Assembly (NCBI GenBank): GCA_030683705.1
Contig: JAUXPP010000057.1
Coordinates: 43,791 to 107,790 of the forward strand
From: Polaromonas sp.
GTDB lineage: Bacteria; Pseudomonadota; Gammaproteobacteria; Burkholderiales; Burkholderiaceae_C
Length of the DNA stretch: 64,000 nucleotides
Reading direction: 5' to 3'
The position numbers and the translations under genes were made by a program. Each line of letters begins with the position of its first letter. Positions within the stretch are counted from its first letter, which is position 1. Below are positions 16,787 through 25,622 of the stretch, in pieces. The notes beneath the pieces were generated by a model. The model searched no databases. It worked only from the letters and a program-made list of their open reading frames with translations, and was not told where the DNA came from.

Positions 16787-17239
16787 TCAAAGGTTCACCA
16801 CCGGTGGGGTGGTGCTGCTCCATTTGGGGCGTTCGATCTGGTCGGGTTGCGCGCGGCTGGCCCAGGCTTGCGGCGTGGGCAACGGCGCGCCCATGCCTGC
16901 ATCGCTGAAGCGCAGGTCGGCCGCGCCCAGCATGCCGGTGGCGTGGCCGTGGCCGCAGTGGCTCAGGCTGCAGGTTTCGGAATGACCATGCTCATGCGTT
17001 GCGGCCGATGGCCCGGCCTCATGGGCACCCGCCCGTTGTGCCTCGGCGGCGTGGGCGGCGACGTGGCCCAGCTCCTGTGCGGCATCGGCGGCCGCGTGGG
17101 CATGGACGCCACCCGACAGCAGCGCCAGCCAGGCAATCAGGAAGTGGCAAACAAGACGTTTCACGGACCGTATGCTAACAGTCGGGAAAACCCCCGCGCG
17201 CCGCAAGGGATGAGGCGGGGCAGACAAGCGGAGGTTCAT
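16787..17239 (-). CDS. CzcI-like His-rich periplasmic protein
   Basis: The start is uncertain. The ATG at 17239 overlaps the CDF stop by four bases and has AGGA nine bases upstream. A GTG at 17164 begins a much better signal peptide (VKRLVCHFLIAWLALLSGG) and has TAGCAT eight bases before it, like paralogs A and B. From the ATG it is 150 residues, from the GTG 125. The mature part is His/Ala-rich with a metal-type cluster HEHGHSETCSLSHCGHGH. It lies directly before the CBA efflux genes, where czcI usually lies. Possible roles are metal binding or modulation of pump expression. Confidence 0.7.
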   Translation of the reverse strand: MNLRLSAPPHPLRRAGVFPTVSIRSVKRLVCHFLIAWLALLSGGVHAHAAADAAQELGHVAAHAAEAQRAGAHEAGPSAATHEHGHSETCSLSHCGHGHATGMLGAADLRFSDAGMGAPLPTPQAWASRAQPDQIERPKWSSTTPPVVNL

Positions 17240-17856
17240 GCGCGCAGTTCCTGTCGCGCCTGCTTGAACACCGAATAGCCGCCGCTGATCGCCAGGCTGG
17301 CCATGACGGCGGCGACCGCCAGATCCGGCCAGGCGCTGCCGGTGCCGAAGACGCCCAGGGCGGCCAGCATCACCGCGAGGTTGCCGATGGCGTCATTGCG
17401 CGAGCACAGCCAGACGCTGCGCATGTTGGCGTCACCCTCGCGGTACGCATACAGCAGGGATGCCACGCCGACATTGGCCAGCAGGGCCAGCAGGCCGATG
17501 CTGCCCATGGTCAGGGCTTCCGGCGTGCCGCCTTGCGTCGCCACCCACAGGGCGCGGCCCAGGACAAACAGGCCGAAAGCGAGCATGCTGGCGGCCTTCA
17601 GCAGGGCGGCACGGGCGCGCCAGACCAGGCCCATGGACAGGACCGCGAGTGTCACCGCGTAGTTGGCTGCATCGCCGAAAAAATCGATGGCGTCGGCCAG
17701 CAAGGAGACCGATCCCGACTGGAAACCGGCGCCGATCTCGATGCCGAACATGGCCAGGTTGACGGCCAGCGCGATCCAGAGGATGCGGCGGTAACGCGGG
17801 CTGTTGGCCTGGACGGTGCTGGCTTGGGGGTCGTGGTCGCAGCAATGGGCAGACAT
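17236..17856 (-). CDS. Short cation diffusion facilitator (CDF) transporter without C-terminal domain
   Basis: 206 residues from the ATG at 17856, which has AGGAGG upstream. Six membrane helices fill the whole chain and no cytoplasmic C-terminal domain follows TM6. The N-terminus MSAHCCDHD can bind metal. TM2 reads LLADAIDFFGD, giving D-x3-D instead of H-x3-D, and TM5 reads CSRND where most members have H-x3-D. It should export divalent cations from the cytoplasm to the periplasm, feeding the RND pump. Start and stop overlap with both neighbours, so it is in one operon with them. Confidence 0.85.
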   Translation of the reverse strand: MSAHCCDHDPQASTVQANSPRYRRILWIALAVNLAMFGIEIGAGFQSGSVSLLADAIDFFGDAANYAVTLAVLSMGLVWRARAALLKAASMLAFGLFVLGRALWVATQGGTPEALTMGSIGLLALLANVGVASLLYAYREGDANMRSVWLCSRNDAIGNLAVMLAALGVFGTGSAWPDLAVAAVMASLAISGGYSVFKQARQELRA

Positions 17857-18596
17857 CAATGTGCCTCCTGAGGAGGAGCGCTGTGCAGCGATCCGCTGCG
17901 GATGTGCGCCACCTTGCGGTTCATCCAGTGACGGATGATGCGCCGATACAGCCAACGTTTGAGGCCGCTGAGGTTGGCGCCGTAAATTGCGTAAAAGCTG
18001 TCGGGGTCGGCAAACACACCCAGGTCGCTGTTGATGCCCTCTTTCTGGATATACGTGTCGGTGCCTTGCCACTGCACGCCCGGTGCCTGCAAATTGGGCG
18101 TGGCGGCGCCAAATCCACAGAATGCGGCCTCGTCGGGAAACATGCGCTGCAGGCTGCCCAGATAGGCCGAGTCGAGAATGAAGCCTTCGAGATTGATCCA
18201 GCGGCCAGCCAGTTGTATCTCGACCCAGCTATGGATGATGCTGCGCGGCGCCAGCGCGTAGGCCAGCCCGGTGATGGCACCTTTCTGCAATGCCTTGTCG
18301 ATGGTGAAGCCGTGAAAGCGGCATGGGATGCCAGCAGCGCGCAACAAGGCCATGAACAAGGTGGCCTTGGTGTTGCATTGACCGATGCCGTCGGCCAGCA
18401 CGCGCGACGCGGGCAGGGTGTCATCTTCGTTGTAGCCAAAGCGGATCTCGTTGCGAACAAAGTCGTAGATGCTGCCGATGCGGTGGTACTCGTCCAGCGC
18501 CAGCCATCGTTTTTGCGCGATCAGCGTCTTTAGGGCCGGTTGGTGGTAGTCAAGCAGGGGCGTAGCGGCGGTGAGGGATGCGGAATTGCGGTTCAT
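17856..18596 (-). CDS. Transglutaminase-like domain protein, first gene of the metal operon
   Basis: 246 residues from the ATG at 18596 (GGAGAA about nine bases upstream). The transglutaminase-like core has the nucleophile Cys in GIGQCNTKATLF, the His in IIHSWVEIQ and an acidic residue in NLEGFILDSAYLG. There is no clear signal peptide, so it is probably cytoplasmic. Bacterial members act as proteases or peptide-modifying enzymes. It directly follows the MerR-type promoter and its stop overlaps the CDF start, so it is likely induced by metal. A role in metal resistance is not established for the family. Confidence 0.78.
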   Translation of the reverse strand: MNRNSASLTAATPLLDYHQPALKTLIAQKRWLALDEYHRIGSIYDFVRNEIRFGYNEDDTLPASRVLADGIGQCNTKATLFMALLRAAGIPCRFHGFTIDKALQKGAITGLAYALAPRSIIHSWVEIQLAGRWINLEGFILDSAYLGSLQRMFPDEAAFCGFGAATPNLQAPGVQWQGTDTYIQKEGINSDLGVFADPDSFYAIYGANLSGLKRWLYRRIIRHWMNRKVAHIRSGSLHSAPPQEAH

Positions 18597-18624
18597 GAGG
18601 CATGTTCTCCAGTTCGATGGCATG

Positions 18625-18655
18625 ATTGGAAACCCTCAAGTCACTTCAAGGTCAA
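18625..18655 (-). promoter_or_regulatory. MerR-type promoter with 19-bp spacer and palindromic operator
   Basis: The minus strand has a -35 TTGACC (18655-18650) and a -10 TCCAAT (18630-18625) separated by 19 bp, the long spacer MerR-family activators need. Between them is a dyad with arms ACCCTCAAGT and ACTTCAAGGT around one central base (18632-18652). It drives the 18596-ward metal operon, and it overlaps the 5' region of the divergent merR-type gene, which suggests autoregulation. Confidence 0.7.
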
Positions 18656-18658
18656 GCG

Positions 18659-19132
18659 ATGCCTTTACCAAGTCCCTCCAATCCAGGGGGTTACCAGATC
18701 GGCGAGGCCGCGCGGCAAAGCGGCGTCAGTCCTGCCAACATCCGTTTTTATGAGAAGGAAAACCTGCTCAGCCCCCATGGGCGGGGCGAGAACAGCTATC
18801 GTTTATATAGCGACGGTGATGTGCACCAGCTGCGTTTCATCCGCCTGTGCCGGGCCATGGACATGTCGCTGGACGAGGTGCGCACCCTGCTGGGGCTGGA
18901 CCTGAACACCAGGACGGATTGCGCAGCTGCACGCGAGGCGCTGGACGGGCACCTGGGCCATGTGCGCGCGCGGCTGACGGAGCTGAAGTCGCTGGAAAAG
19001 GACCTGAAGGCCTTGCGCGACCGCTGCGACGGCAGCGACACCCACTGCCACATCATTGAGGCCCTGCACCAACTGGCGGATCAGCAAGGCGCGACAAAGG
19101 CGGTGTCGGCACCGAGGAAAAGGCACGTTTAA
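18659..19132 (+). CDS. MerR-family metal-responsive regulator (CadR/PbrR/ZntR-like)
   Basis: 157 residues from the ATG at 18659. An in-frame ATG at 18626 is less likely because it would place the divergent promoter inside the coding region. The winged helix (YQIGEAARQSGVSPANIRFYEKENLL, residues 12-37) is followed by the dimer helix. Cys88, Cys123 and Cys130 match the three-Cys pattern of regulators for divalent ions (Cd, Pb, Zn). CueR-type copper sensors have Ser at the first position, so divalent metals are the likelier inducers. It binds the operator between itself and the metal operon and activates that operon. Confidence 0.88.
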   Translation: MPLPSPSNPGGYQIGEAARQSGVSPANIRFYEKENLLSPHGRGENSYRLYSDGDVHQLRFIRLCRAMDMSLDEVRTLLGLDLNTRTDCAAAREALDGHLGHVRARLTELKSLEKDLKALRDRCDGSDTHCHIIEALHQLADQQGATKAVSAPRKRHV

Positions 19133-19198
19133 CCGGTGCGCCGCCGTTCGCCCCTGTCTATATGATCAATTGCCAAGCGCATCACTGAAGGAGTTGTC

Positions 19199-19816
19199 AT
19201 GGAATCCAAATCGCATTGGGACGAGGTCTACAGCACCCGGTCGTCCGAGGCCGTGAGCTGGTACCAGCCGCACGCCACCCGGTCGCTGGAGATGATCCAC
19301 GCCGTGGCCGCGGGCGAGTCGGCGCACATTGTCGATGTGGGCGGCGGCGCATCCAGCCTGGTGGACGACTTGCTGGCCGAGGGCATGACGAATGTGGGGG
19401 TGCTCGATATTTCAGGGGCTGCGCTCGCGGTGGCGCGCCGCCGTCTGGGGCCGGAGCTGGCGTCGCGCGTGCGCTGGATGGAGGGCGATATCACCACCCT
19501 TGCGCTGGAAAAAGCCAGCATCGACATCTGGCACGACCGGGCGGTTTTCCACTTCCTCACGGACGCGGCGGACCGCGCGGCTTACGTGGCGCAGGTCCGT
19601 CATGCGGTCCGGCCGGGCGGCCATGTCATCGTGGCCGCGTTCGGACCCGACGGACCCCTCGAGTGCAGCGGCTTGCCGGTCGTCCGTTATGCACCGGATG
19701 CCCTGCATGCCCAGTTCGGCGGCGCATTCGAATTGATCGAGCATGTGAAGGAAGACCACCACACGCCTTCCGGGCTGGTGCAGCATTTTGTGTACTGCCA
19801 CTGCGTGATGCACTGA
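19199..19816 (+). CDS. Class I SAM-dependent methyltransferase
   Basis: 205 residues. The SAM-binding motif I is IVDVGGGASSL (about residues 44-54), the acidic end of strand 2 is GVLDIS, and motif III lies at WMEGDITTL. The family front HWDEVYSTRSSEAVSWYQ is common to small methyltransferases of unknown substrate. An AAGGAG-type site precedes the ATG. It lies between the MerR regulator and an EamA exporter on the same strand with short gaps, so it may share a transcript with them, but no metal methylation role can be claimed. Confidence 0.82.
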   Translation: MESKSHWDEVYSTRSSEAVSWYQPHATRSLEMIHAVAAGESAHIVDVGGGASSLVDDLLAEGMTNVGVLDISGAALAVARRRLGPELASRVRWMEGDITTLALEKASIDIWHDRAVFHFLTDAADRAAYVAQVRHAVRPGGHVIVAAFGPDGPLECSGLPVVRYAPDALHAQFGGAFELIEHVKEDHHTPSGLVQHFVYCHCVMH

Positions 19817-19851
19817 GCCTGCAGATCATGCGCGATTGCGGGTCCTAGAAC

Positions 19852-20904
19852 ATGAGAGCGCTGGCGCATCCCGGCGTGCTGGCCACCTTGCTGGCGGCGG
19901 CCCTCTTTGGCGCCGGCACGCCACTGGCCAAGTTGCTGCTCGCGCAGACCAGTCCCTGGTTGCTGGCTGCCTTGCTGTACCTGGGCTCAGGCGTGGGCCT
20001 GTTCGGTTTGCGGGTGCTGCGCAAGGCGCCATCGCTTGAACTCCCGCCTGGTCAGGGAAAGTGGCTGGCCGGCGCTGTGCTGGCCGGTGGCATGGCCGGT
20101 CCGGTGTTGCTGATGGTGGGGCTGTCCGGCATGCCGGCATCGAGTGCCTCATTGCTTCTGAATGCCGAGGGCGTGTTGACCGCCCTCATCGCCTGGTGTG
20201 TCTTTCGCGAAAACTTTGACAGACGCATCGCACTTGGCATGCTGGCCATTGTGGCGGGCGGTATCGTGTTGTCATGGCCGGGCGATGCGAATTTTGGAGA
20301 GCTGTGGCCGGCGCTGGCGGTACTGGGCGCGTGCCTGGCCTGGGCCGTGGACAACAACCTGACACGCAAGGTGTCCCTGTCCGACGCGTCGTTCATCGCC
20401 ATGGTCAAGGGGCTGGCTGCAGGTGCCAGCAACCTGGTGCTGGCCCTGGCCCTTGGCGCTGGCTGGCCGGGCGCGCCAGTGGTCGTTGCCGCTGCCGTGT
20501 TGGGCTTTGCGAGTTACGGCGCCAGCCTGGTGCTGTTTGTCATCGGCCTGCGTCACCTCGGCACGGCCCGCACCGGTGCGTATTTTTCGATCGCACCATT
20601 CGTCGGGGCCGCGCTGGCGATTGCGCTGCTTGATGAGCCCATCTCCTTGCCGCTTGTCATTGCCGGTGCATTGATGGCTTGGGGTGTCTGGCTGCACCTG
20701 ACGGAAAACCACCAGCATGAGCATACGCATGAGCCATTGGAGCACAGCCATGCGCATGAACACGGCCTGGGTGACCCGCACCACGATCATCCACATGAGG
20801 ATGAGCTTACGCCGGGCACGCGCCACGTTCACTCACACTTTCACACGACGATTGCTCACAGCCATGCGCATTTTCCCGACGCGCATCATCGCCATTCGCA
20901 TTGA
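19852..20904 (+). CDS. EamA/DMT-family exporter with His-rich C-terminal tail
   Basis: 350 residues. Two EamA repeats give ten membrane helices (about residues 5-285), as in drug/metabolite exporters. From about residue 286 the chain continues as a tail dense in His (HQHEHTHEP, HSHAHEHG, HHDHPHEDE, HVHSHFH, ending HHRHSH). Such tails bind zinc, nickel or copper and may sense or buffer the metal in the cytoplasm. Its place after the MerR and methyltransferase genes supports a link with metals. The substrate is unknown. Confidence 0.83.
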   Translation: MRALAHPGVLATLLAAALFGAGTPLAKLLLAQTSPWLLAALLYLGSGVGLFGLRVLRKAPSLELPPGQGKWLAGAVLAGGMAGPVLLMVGLSGMPASSASLLLNAEGVLTALIAWCVFRENFDRRIALGMLAIVAGGIVLSWPGDANFGELWPALAVLGACLAWAVDNNLTRKVSLSDASFIAMVKGLAAGASNLVLALALGAGWPGAPVVVAAAVLGFASYGASLVLFVIGLRHLGTARTGAYFSIAPFVGAALAIALLDEPISLPLVIAGALMAWGVWLHLTENHQHEHTHEPLEHSHAHEHGLGDPHHDHPHEDELTPGTRHVHSHFHTTIAHSHAHFPDAHHRHSH

Positions 20905-20960
20905 GCGCAGGCCGGCATCCCCGCCGGCAACATCATGCTGCGGGTGAAGATGTCTGCCGC

Positions 20961-21638
20961 TCACTCCGGCGCGTTGTTCGTTTGTCCATGCAGGGCTGCC
21001 AGCCGATGCACCAGCACGTCGGCCTCGACGTAGCCGCTGGTCAGGAGTTGCGCCTGCCCATCCATCACGGCGAGCAGGGTCGGAAAACCGCGCACGCCCC
21101 AGCGCTGGGCTTGCGCAAAGTCATCGCGCGTCCGCTGGCGCATGGCGTCGCTGTCAAGATCACGCAAAAAGTCGATATGGCCCCAGGCTTCCTTGGTGCG
21201 GCCATGCACCTCGTCCCAGATCTCGCCCAGCACGGCGGCCTTGGTGGTGTCACGGCCGTCGGCGTAAAACGCCTGCTGGACCGCGTGGTACATGGCCAGC
21301 GCCAGGTGTGGCGCATGCTCGCGCACGGTGACCACGGCGCGGCAGGCCGGCTCGGTGTCGTAAATGAAATCCTCGCGCTCGAACAGCGCCCCGGAAAACG
21401 GCTGGCCCGAGCGTTCCGCCACGCTGGCCCAGGCGCTGCGCAGTTTGGCTTTCAGCGCGTCGTCCATCACCTGCGTGTTGTAAGCGCGCAGGCCGCCGAG
21501 CACGATCTGTAGCGGCAGCTCCGGAAAACGGCCCAGCAACTGCGCCAGCGGCACGCCAAAGCCGTAACACCAGGAGCACATCGGGTCACCGATGTAGATC
21601 AGGGACACCGGGCTGGAAACAGGGGTCGATGTGTTCAT
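20961..21638 (-). CDS. DsbA-family thioredoxin-fold protein (FrnE/COG3531-like)
   Basis: 225 residues from the ATG at 21638. The active site CSWC lies in YIGDPMCSWCYGFG (about residues 15-28), and the conserved cis-Pro is in GVRGFPTLLAV. There is no signal peptide, so it is a cytoplasmic member, acting as disulfide oxidoreductase or isomerase. The start overlaps the stop of the 96-residue gene upstream by four bases, giving an operon with it and the MFS gene. Confidence 0.86.
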   Translation of the reverse strand: MNTSTPVSSPVSLIYIGDPMCSWCYGFGVPLAQLLGRFPELPLQIVLGGLRAYNTQVMDDALKAKLRSAWASVAERSGQPFSGALFEREDFIYDTEPACRAVVTVREHAPHLALAMYHAVQQAFYADGRDTTKAAVLGEIWDEVHGRTKEAWGHIDFLRDLDSDAMRQRTRDDFAQAQRWGVRGFPTLLAVMDGQAQLLTSGYVEADVLVHRLAALHGQTNNAPE

Positions 21639-21925
21639 GGGCGGACTTCCTTGTCGAGCCGGCCTTGCGCATGGTCCAGCCATTGCTGCAGGCTGTCCAG
21701 CAACTCGGTCTGGCTGAACGAGCAGCTTTCCTCGCTGAACAGGGCGGCCGATTCCAGCCGGTCCAGCAGTTGCTGAAGCACGGGCTCGAATGGGGGTGGC
21801 AAGCTGGCCAGCAATCCGGTTTGATCCCGCGCCAGGCGCGAAAAGGCTGCCACGCCCAGCCCGCCGCTGCGCAATTGCAGCAGGCCGTCGGCCATGGCCC
21901 GGAGTTGTTGTGCGGGTGTGTTCAT
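21635..21925 (-). CDS. Small helical hypothetical protein
   Basis: 96 residues from the ATG at 21925, which lies five bases after the MFS stop and overlaps the DsbA-like start. The chain is predicted all helical with amphipathic stretches (QQLRAMADGLLQLRS, PVLQQLLDRLESAA) and has one Cys. I do not recognise the family. The tight spacing on both sides supports it as a real gene. Confidence 0.65.
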   Translation of the reverse strand: MNTPAQQLRAMADGLLQLRSGGLGVAAFSRLARDQTGLLASLPPPFEPVLQQLLDRLESAALFSEESCSFSQTELLDSLQQWLDHAQGRLDKEVRP

Positions 21926-21930
21926 GACCC

Positions 21931-23088
21931 TCAGGATGCCACAGCGGAACGCGGCCTGGCCGGCGCGGGTTCGAAGGCCAGGGTCAGCAGGGCCAGCAGG
22001 CAGAATGGCACGCCGACCCAGCCGAGACGGGCCAGTTCCACATGCTTGAGCAGGGCGCCGCTGATGACCGCGCCCAGGGCCGTGCCCGCATACAGCATGG
22101 AACCGTTCAGGCTCAGCAGCAGTGGTGCCTGCGCCGGTGACAGGCTGGCCAGATGGCTTTGCTGCGGCGCCATCAGGCCGAAACCGGCCAGGCCCCAGAC
22201 AATCAGCGTCGCGACGGTGGCGAGGGCGTGCCCAGCGGTCAGCGGCAGCACCGCCATGGTCGTCGCCAGCACCAGCAGTTGCACCCGCATGGTCCGCATC
22301 GGGCCGAAGCGGTCGTTGGCCCAGCCGCCCGACAGCGTGCCGGCGACGCCGGCCAGGCCGAACACCGCCAGCGTGAGGGACAAGGCGCTGGCGCTCATCG
22401 GGTTGAGCGCCTGCAGCACCGGTCCGATGTAGGCGAAGACACTGAAGATGGCGATGAAGTAAAGCAGCGTGCGCAACCAGGCGCGCAGCACCGCGCCCTG
22501 GCGCGCTGCCGCACCAAAACCGGCAAAGCTCGCGCCGGCGCTGGCCAGCTTCGCCGGAACCAGCCGGCTGGCGGCGGCGAGCATGAGCAGGCTGGCCGCG
22601 ACCGAGAGCCAGACCGGCACACGCCAGCCGTACTCGAAACCCAGCCAGGCGCCGACCGGCACACCGACGGCGTAGCTGATGCTCATGCCCAGAAAGGTGA
22701 TGGACAGCGCGCGTCCGCGCTGGGCGGGCGCGACCAGGCTGACGGCCAGCGCCGAGGCGGCGGCGCTGAACATCGCGCCGGCGCCCATCAGCGCCCGGCC
22801 GAGCAGCAGCGCGGTCAGGCTCTGGGACAGCGCGCAGACCAGGCAGCCGGTGGCAAACAGGCCCAATGCCAGCTGGATCACGCTTTTGCGCGACCAGCGG
22901 GCGGTGCTGACGATCAGCAGGGGCGCGAGCACGGCCGTGGCAACGGCATAGGCCGTCATGGCCTGCCCGGCGGCGGCCACGCTGATGTTCAGCGAAGCGG
23001 CCAGCGGCACCAGAATGCCGCCCAGCACAAAAGCGCCGCTGCCGATGACGAGGTTGCACAGCGCGAACAGGTAAAGAACGGGGGGCAT
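21931..23088 (-). CDS. MFS transporter
   Basis: 385 residues from the ATG at 23088, about twelve membrane helices. The loop between TM2 and TM3 is weak (STARWSRKSV), and the cytoplasmic loop GGWANDRFGPMRTMR between TM8 and TM9 fits the MFS signature. The family type is similar to arabinose or chloramphenicol efflux proteins (AraJ-like), so it is probably an exporter, substrate unknown. It is the first gene of a three-gene operon with the 96-residue and DsbA-like genes. Confidence 0.83.
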   Translation of the reverse strand: MPPVLYLFALCNLVIGSGAFVLGGILVPLAASLNISVAAAGQAMTAYAVATAVLAPLLIVSTARWSRKSVIQLALGLFATGCLVCALSQSLTALLLGRALMGAGAMFSAAASALAVSLVAPAQRGRALSITFLGMSISYAVGVPVGAWLGFEYGWRVPVWLSVAASLLMLAAASRLVPAKLASAGASFAGFGAAARQGAVLRAWLRTLLYFIAIFSVFAYIGPVLQALNPMSASALSLTLAVFGLAGVAGTLSGGWANDRFGPMRTMRVQLLVLATTMAVLPLTAGHALATVATLIVWGLAGFGLMAPQQSHLASLSPAQAPLLLSLNGSMLYAGTALGAVISGALLKHVELARLGWVGVPFCLLALLTLAFEPAPARPRSAVAS

Positions 23089-23117
23089 GGCGGGTTGGCG
23101 AATCGCAGAATTTGGGA

Positions 23118-23174
23118 ATGAAATCGGGCCTGAGCCCATGTCCGACCAGCGCAAGGCGCTATCAAAAAAAGAGC
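23118..23174 (-). repeat. Dispersed repeat copy 3
   Basis: Minus-strand copy (TGATAGCGCCTTGCGCTGG, then GGACATGGGCTCAGGCC). It lies in the 250-bp gap between the MFS and ABC ATPase genes. Apart from it the gap (23089-23339) shows only GC-rich sequence without a clear gene. Confidence 0.7.
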
Positions 23175-23339
23175 ATGGCTCGCGTGTCTGCCGGGTGCTC
23201 CGGCGAAGCCGCTGTGGTGATTGTGCCCGGATGGCGCGAACCGTGTGCGAAGCGCCGGCCCGCCGGGCGCCCCTGCCGCCCGGGCAAGGCCGCACCCCCC
23301 TTGTGCGCGTTGCCGCACAAGCCGTGCAAGGAGACAGGC

Positions 23340-24123
<784 letters not shown>

Positions 24124-24134
<11 letters not shown>

Positions 24135-24804
24135 TTCTCAGTTTCCTTTCAAGCCTGCGTGCATACAGCGACACCGGAAAACACAGGGCGAAATACATCA
24201 GGGCCACACAGCTGTAAACCAGGAAGGGCTTGAAGGTGGCGTTGGTGATCATGGTGCCGGCCTTTGTCAGCTCGATGAAGCCGATGACCGACGCGAGCGC
24301 CGTGCCCTTGACGACCTGCACCAGGAAGCCGACGGTGGGCGGCACCGCGATACGCACCGCTTGGGGCAGCACGATCTGGCGCAACTGCTCGCTGAAGTTC
24401 AATGCCAGGCTTTGCGCGGCTTCCCACTGGCCCTTGGGAATGGCGTCGACACAGCCGCGCCAGATTTCGGCCAGGTAGGCGCTGGTGTACAGCGTCAGCG
24501 CCACCGCCGCGGCCACCCAGGCCGGCACGTTGATGCCGAACAGCGCCAGCCCGAAGTAGGCCAGGAACAGCTGCATCAGCAGCGGCGTGCCCTGGAACAG
24601 CAGGATGTAGCCGTCGAGGGCGGCGCTGGTGGCGCGCGCCATTTTTTGCGCACCGGGCGCGGCGCGGGTGGACCAGAGCCGGGCTATCAGCAGCAGCAGG
24701 CCGACGATGCCGCCGCCGATAAAAGCGGTCAACGACAGTGCGACGGTCCAGCGGCCTGCCAGCAGCAGGTTTCGGAAGATGTCCCAGATCGAAAACTCAA
24801 TCAT
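24124..24804 (-). CDS. Polar amino-acid ABC transporter, permease subunit 2
   Basis: 226 residues from the ATG at 24804. It has about five membrane helices and the His/Glu/Gln-type permease loop (QWEAAQSLALNFSEQLRQIVLPQAVRIAVPP). It forms the membrane channel with the preceding permease. The gap to permease 1 is five bases and its 3' end overlaps the ATPase gene, so the genes are co-transcribed. Confidence 0.9.
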
Positions 24805-24809
24805 GGTGG

Positions 24810-25469
24810 CTACCTTCCGAACAGAAATTTGGGACCGGCCCAGTTGAGGAGCTTGCGCACACCGATGGACAGCGCCAGGTAAATCGCGGTGGCGATGATG
24901 AAGGCCTCGAAGGCGCGGAAGTTGCGGCCCTGGATCAGGTTGGCGGCGTAAGACAGCTCCTGGGTCGAGATCTGGCCGCAGACGGCCGAGCCCAGCATCA
25001 CGATGATGATCTGGCTGACCAGTGCCGGCCAGACTTTCTTCAGGGCCGGCGGCAGCACCACCCGGGTGTAGATCTGCACGCGGTTGAAGGCCAGGCTTTC
25101 GGCCGCCTCGATCTGGCCGCGCGGCGTGGCTTCCACCCCGGCGCGGATGATTTCGGTGGCATAGGCCGACAGGTTGATCACCATGGCAATCACCGATGCC
25201 AGTTCCGGCGACAGCTTGATACCCATGGCCGGCAGGCCGAAGAAGATGAAAAAGAGCTGGACGATGAAGGGCGTGTTGCGGATCAGCTCCACATAGGTCC
25301 CGACCACCCAGCGCAGCCAGACCGGTCCGCTGGCGCGCGCCCAGGCAAAGGCCACACCGAGCGTGACGCCGACCAGCGAGGAAATCACCGTCAGGCCCAC
25401 CGTCCAGGCGACACCGATGGCCAGCAGCGGCCACTGCGACAACACGGCGCCAAAATCCAGATCAATCAT
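24810..25469 (-). CDS. Polar amino-acid ABC transporter, permease subunit 1
   Basis: 219 residues. It contains the typical front (AWTVGLTVISSLVGVTLG), the segment TYVELIRNTPFIVQLFFIFFGLP, and the coupling loop GQIEAAESLAFNRVQIYTRVVLPPALKKVWP. It pairs with permease 2, encoded five bases downstream. A 153-bp gap with a GC-rich repeat separates it from the binding-protein gene upstream. Confidence 0.9.
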   Translation of the reverse strand: MIDLDFGAVLSQWPLLAIGVAWTVGLTVISSLVGVTLGVAFAWARASGPVWLRWVVGTYVELIRNTPFIVQLFFIFFGLPAMGIKLSPELASVIAMVINLSAYATEIIRAGVEATPRGQIEAAESLAFNRVQIYTRVVLPPALKKVWPALVSQIIIVMLGSAVCGQISTQELSYAANLIQGRNFRAFEAFIIATAIYLALSIGVRKLLNWAGPKFLFGR

Positions 25470-25489
25470 GGCTCACCCCCTTCTCGGTT

Positions 25490-25572
25490 CACTGCGTGTA
25501 ACCGGATCCCCCCTTGCAGGGGGCGCCGCTGGCGGCCCGGCAGAGCCGGCTCCGCGGCGGCCTGGAATAAAG
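25490..25572. repeat. GC-rich dispersed repeat, copy 1 (related to 48278-48350)
   Basis: The stretch starts GCGTGTAACCGGATCC, continues with a short C/G hairpin (CCCCCTTGCAGGGGG) and the segment CCCGGCAGAGCCGG. The gap before the CbiB-like gene has the same layout (GCGTGTAGCCTG, CCCCTTCAAGGGG, TGGCAAAGCCA). It interrupts the ABC operon between the binding-protein and permease genes and may shape relative expression. Confidence 0.5.
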
Positions 25573-25622
25573 CGGAGAAAAGTTCGTCTGTCATGCCGAA
25601 ATCCCCAACGGGGTGCGCAAGA

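Noticed and set aside
20701..20904. Tandem-repeat or CRISPR-like look of the His-codon-rich end of the EamA gene
   Set aside because: The repeated CAT/CAC codons encode the His-rich tail in frame; there are no spacers or fixed repeat units.
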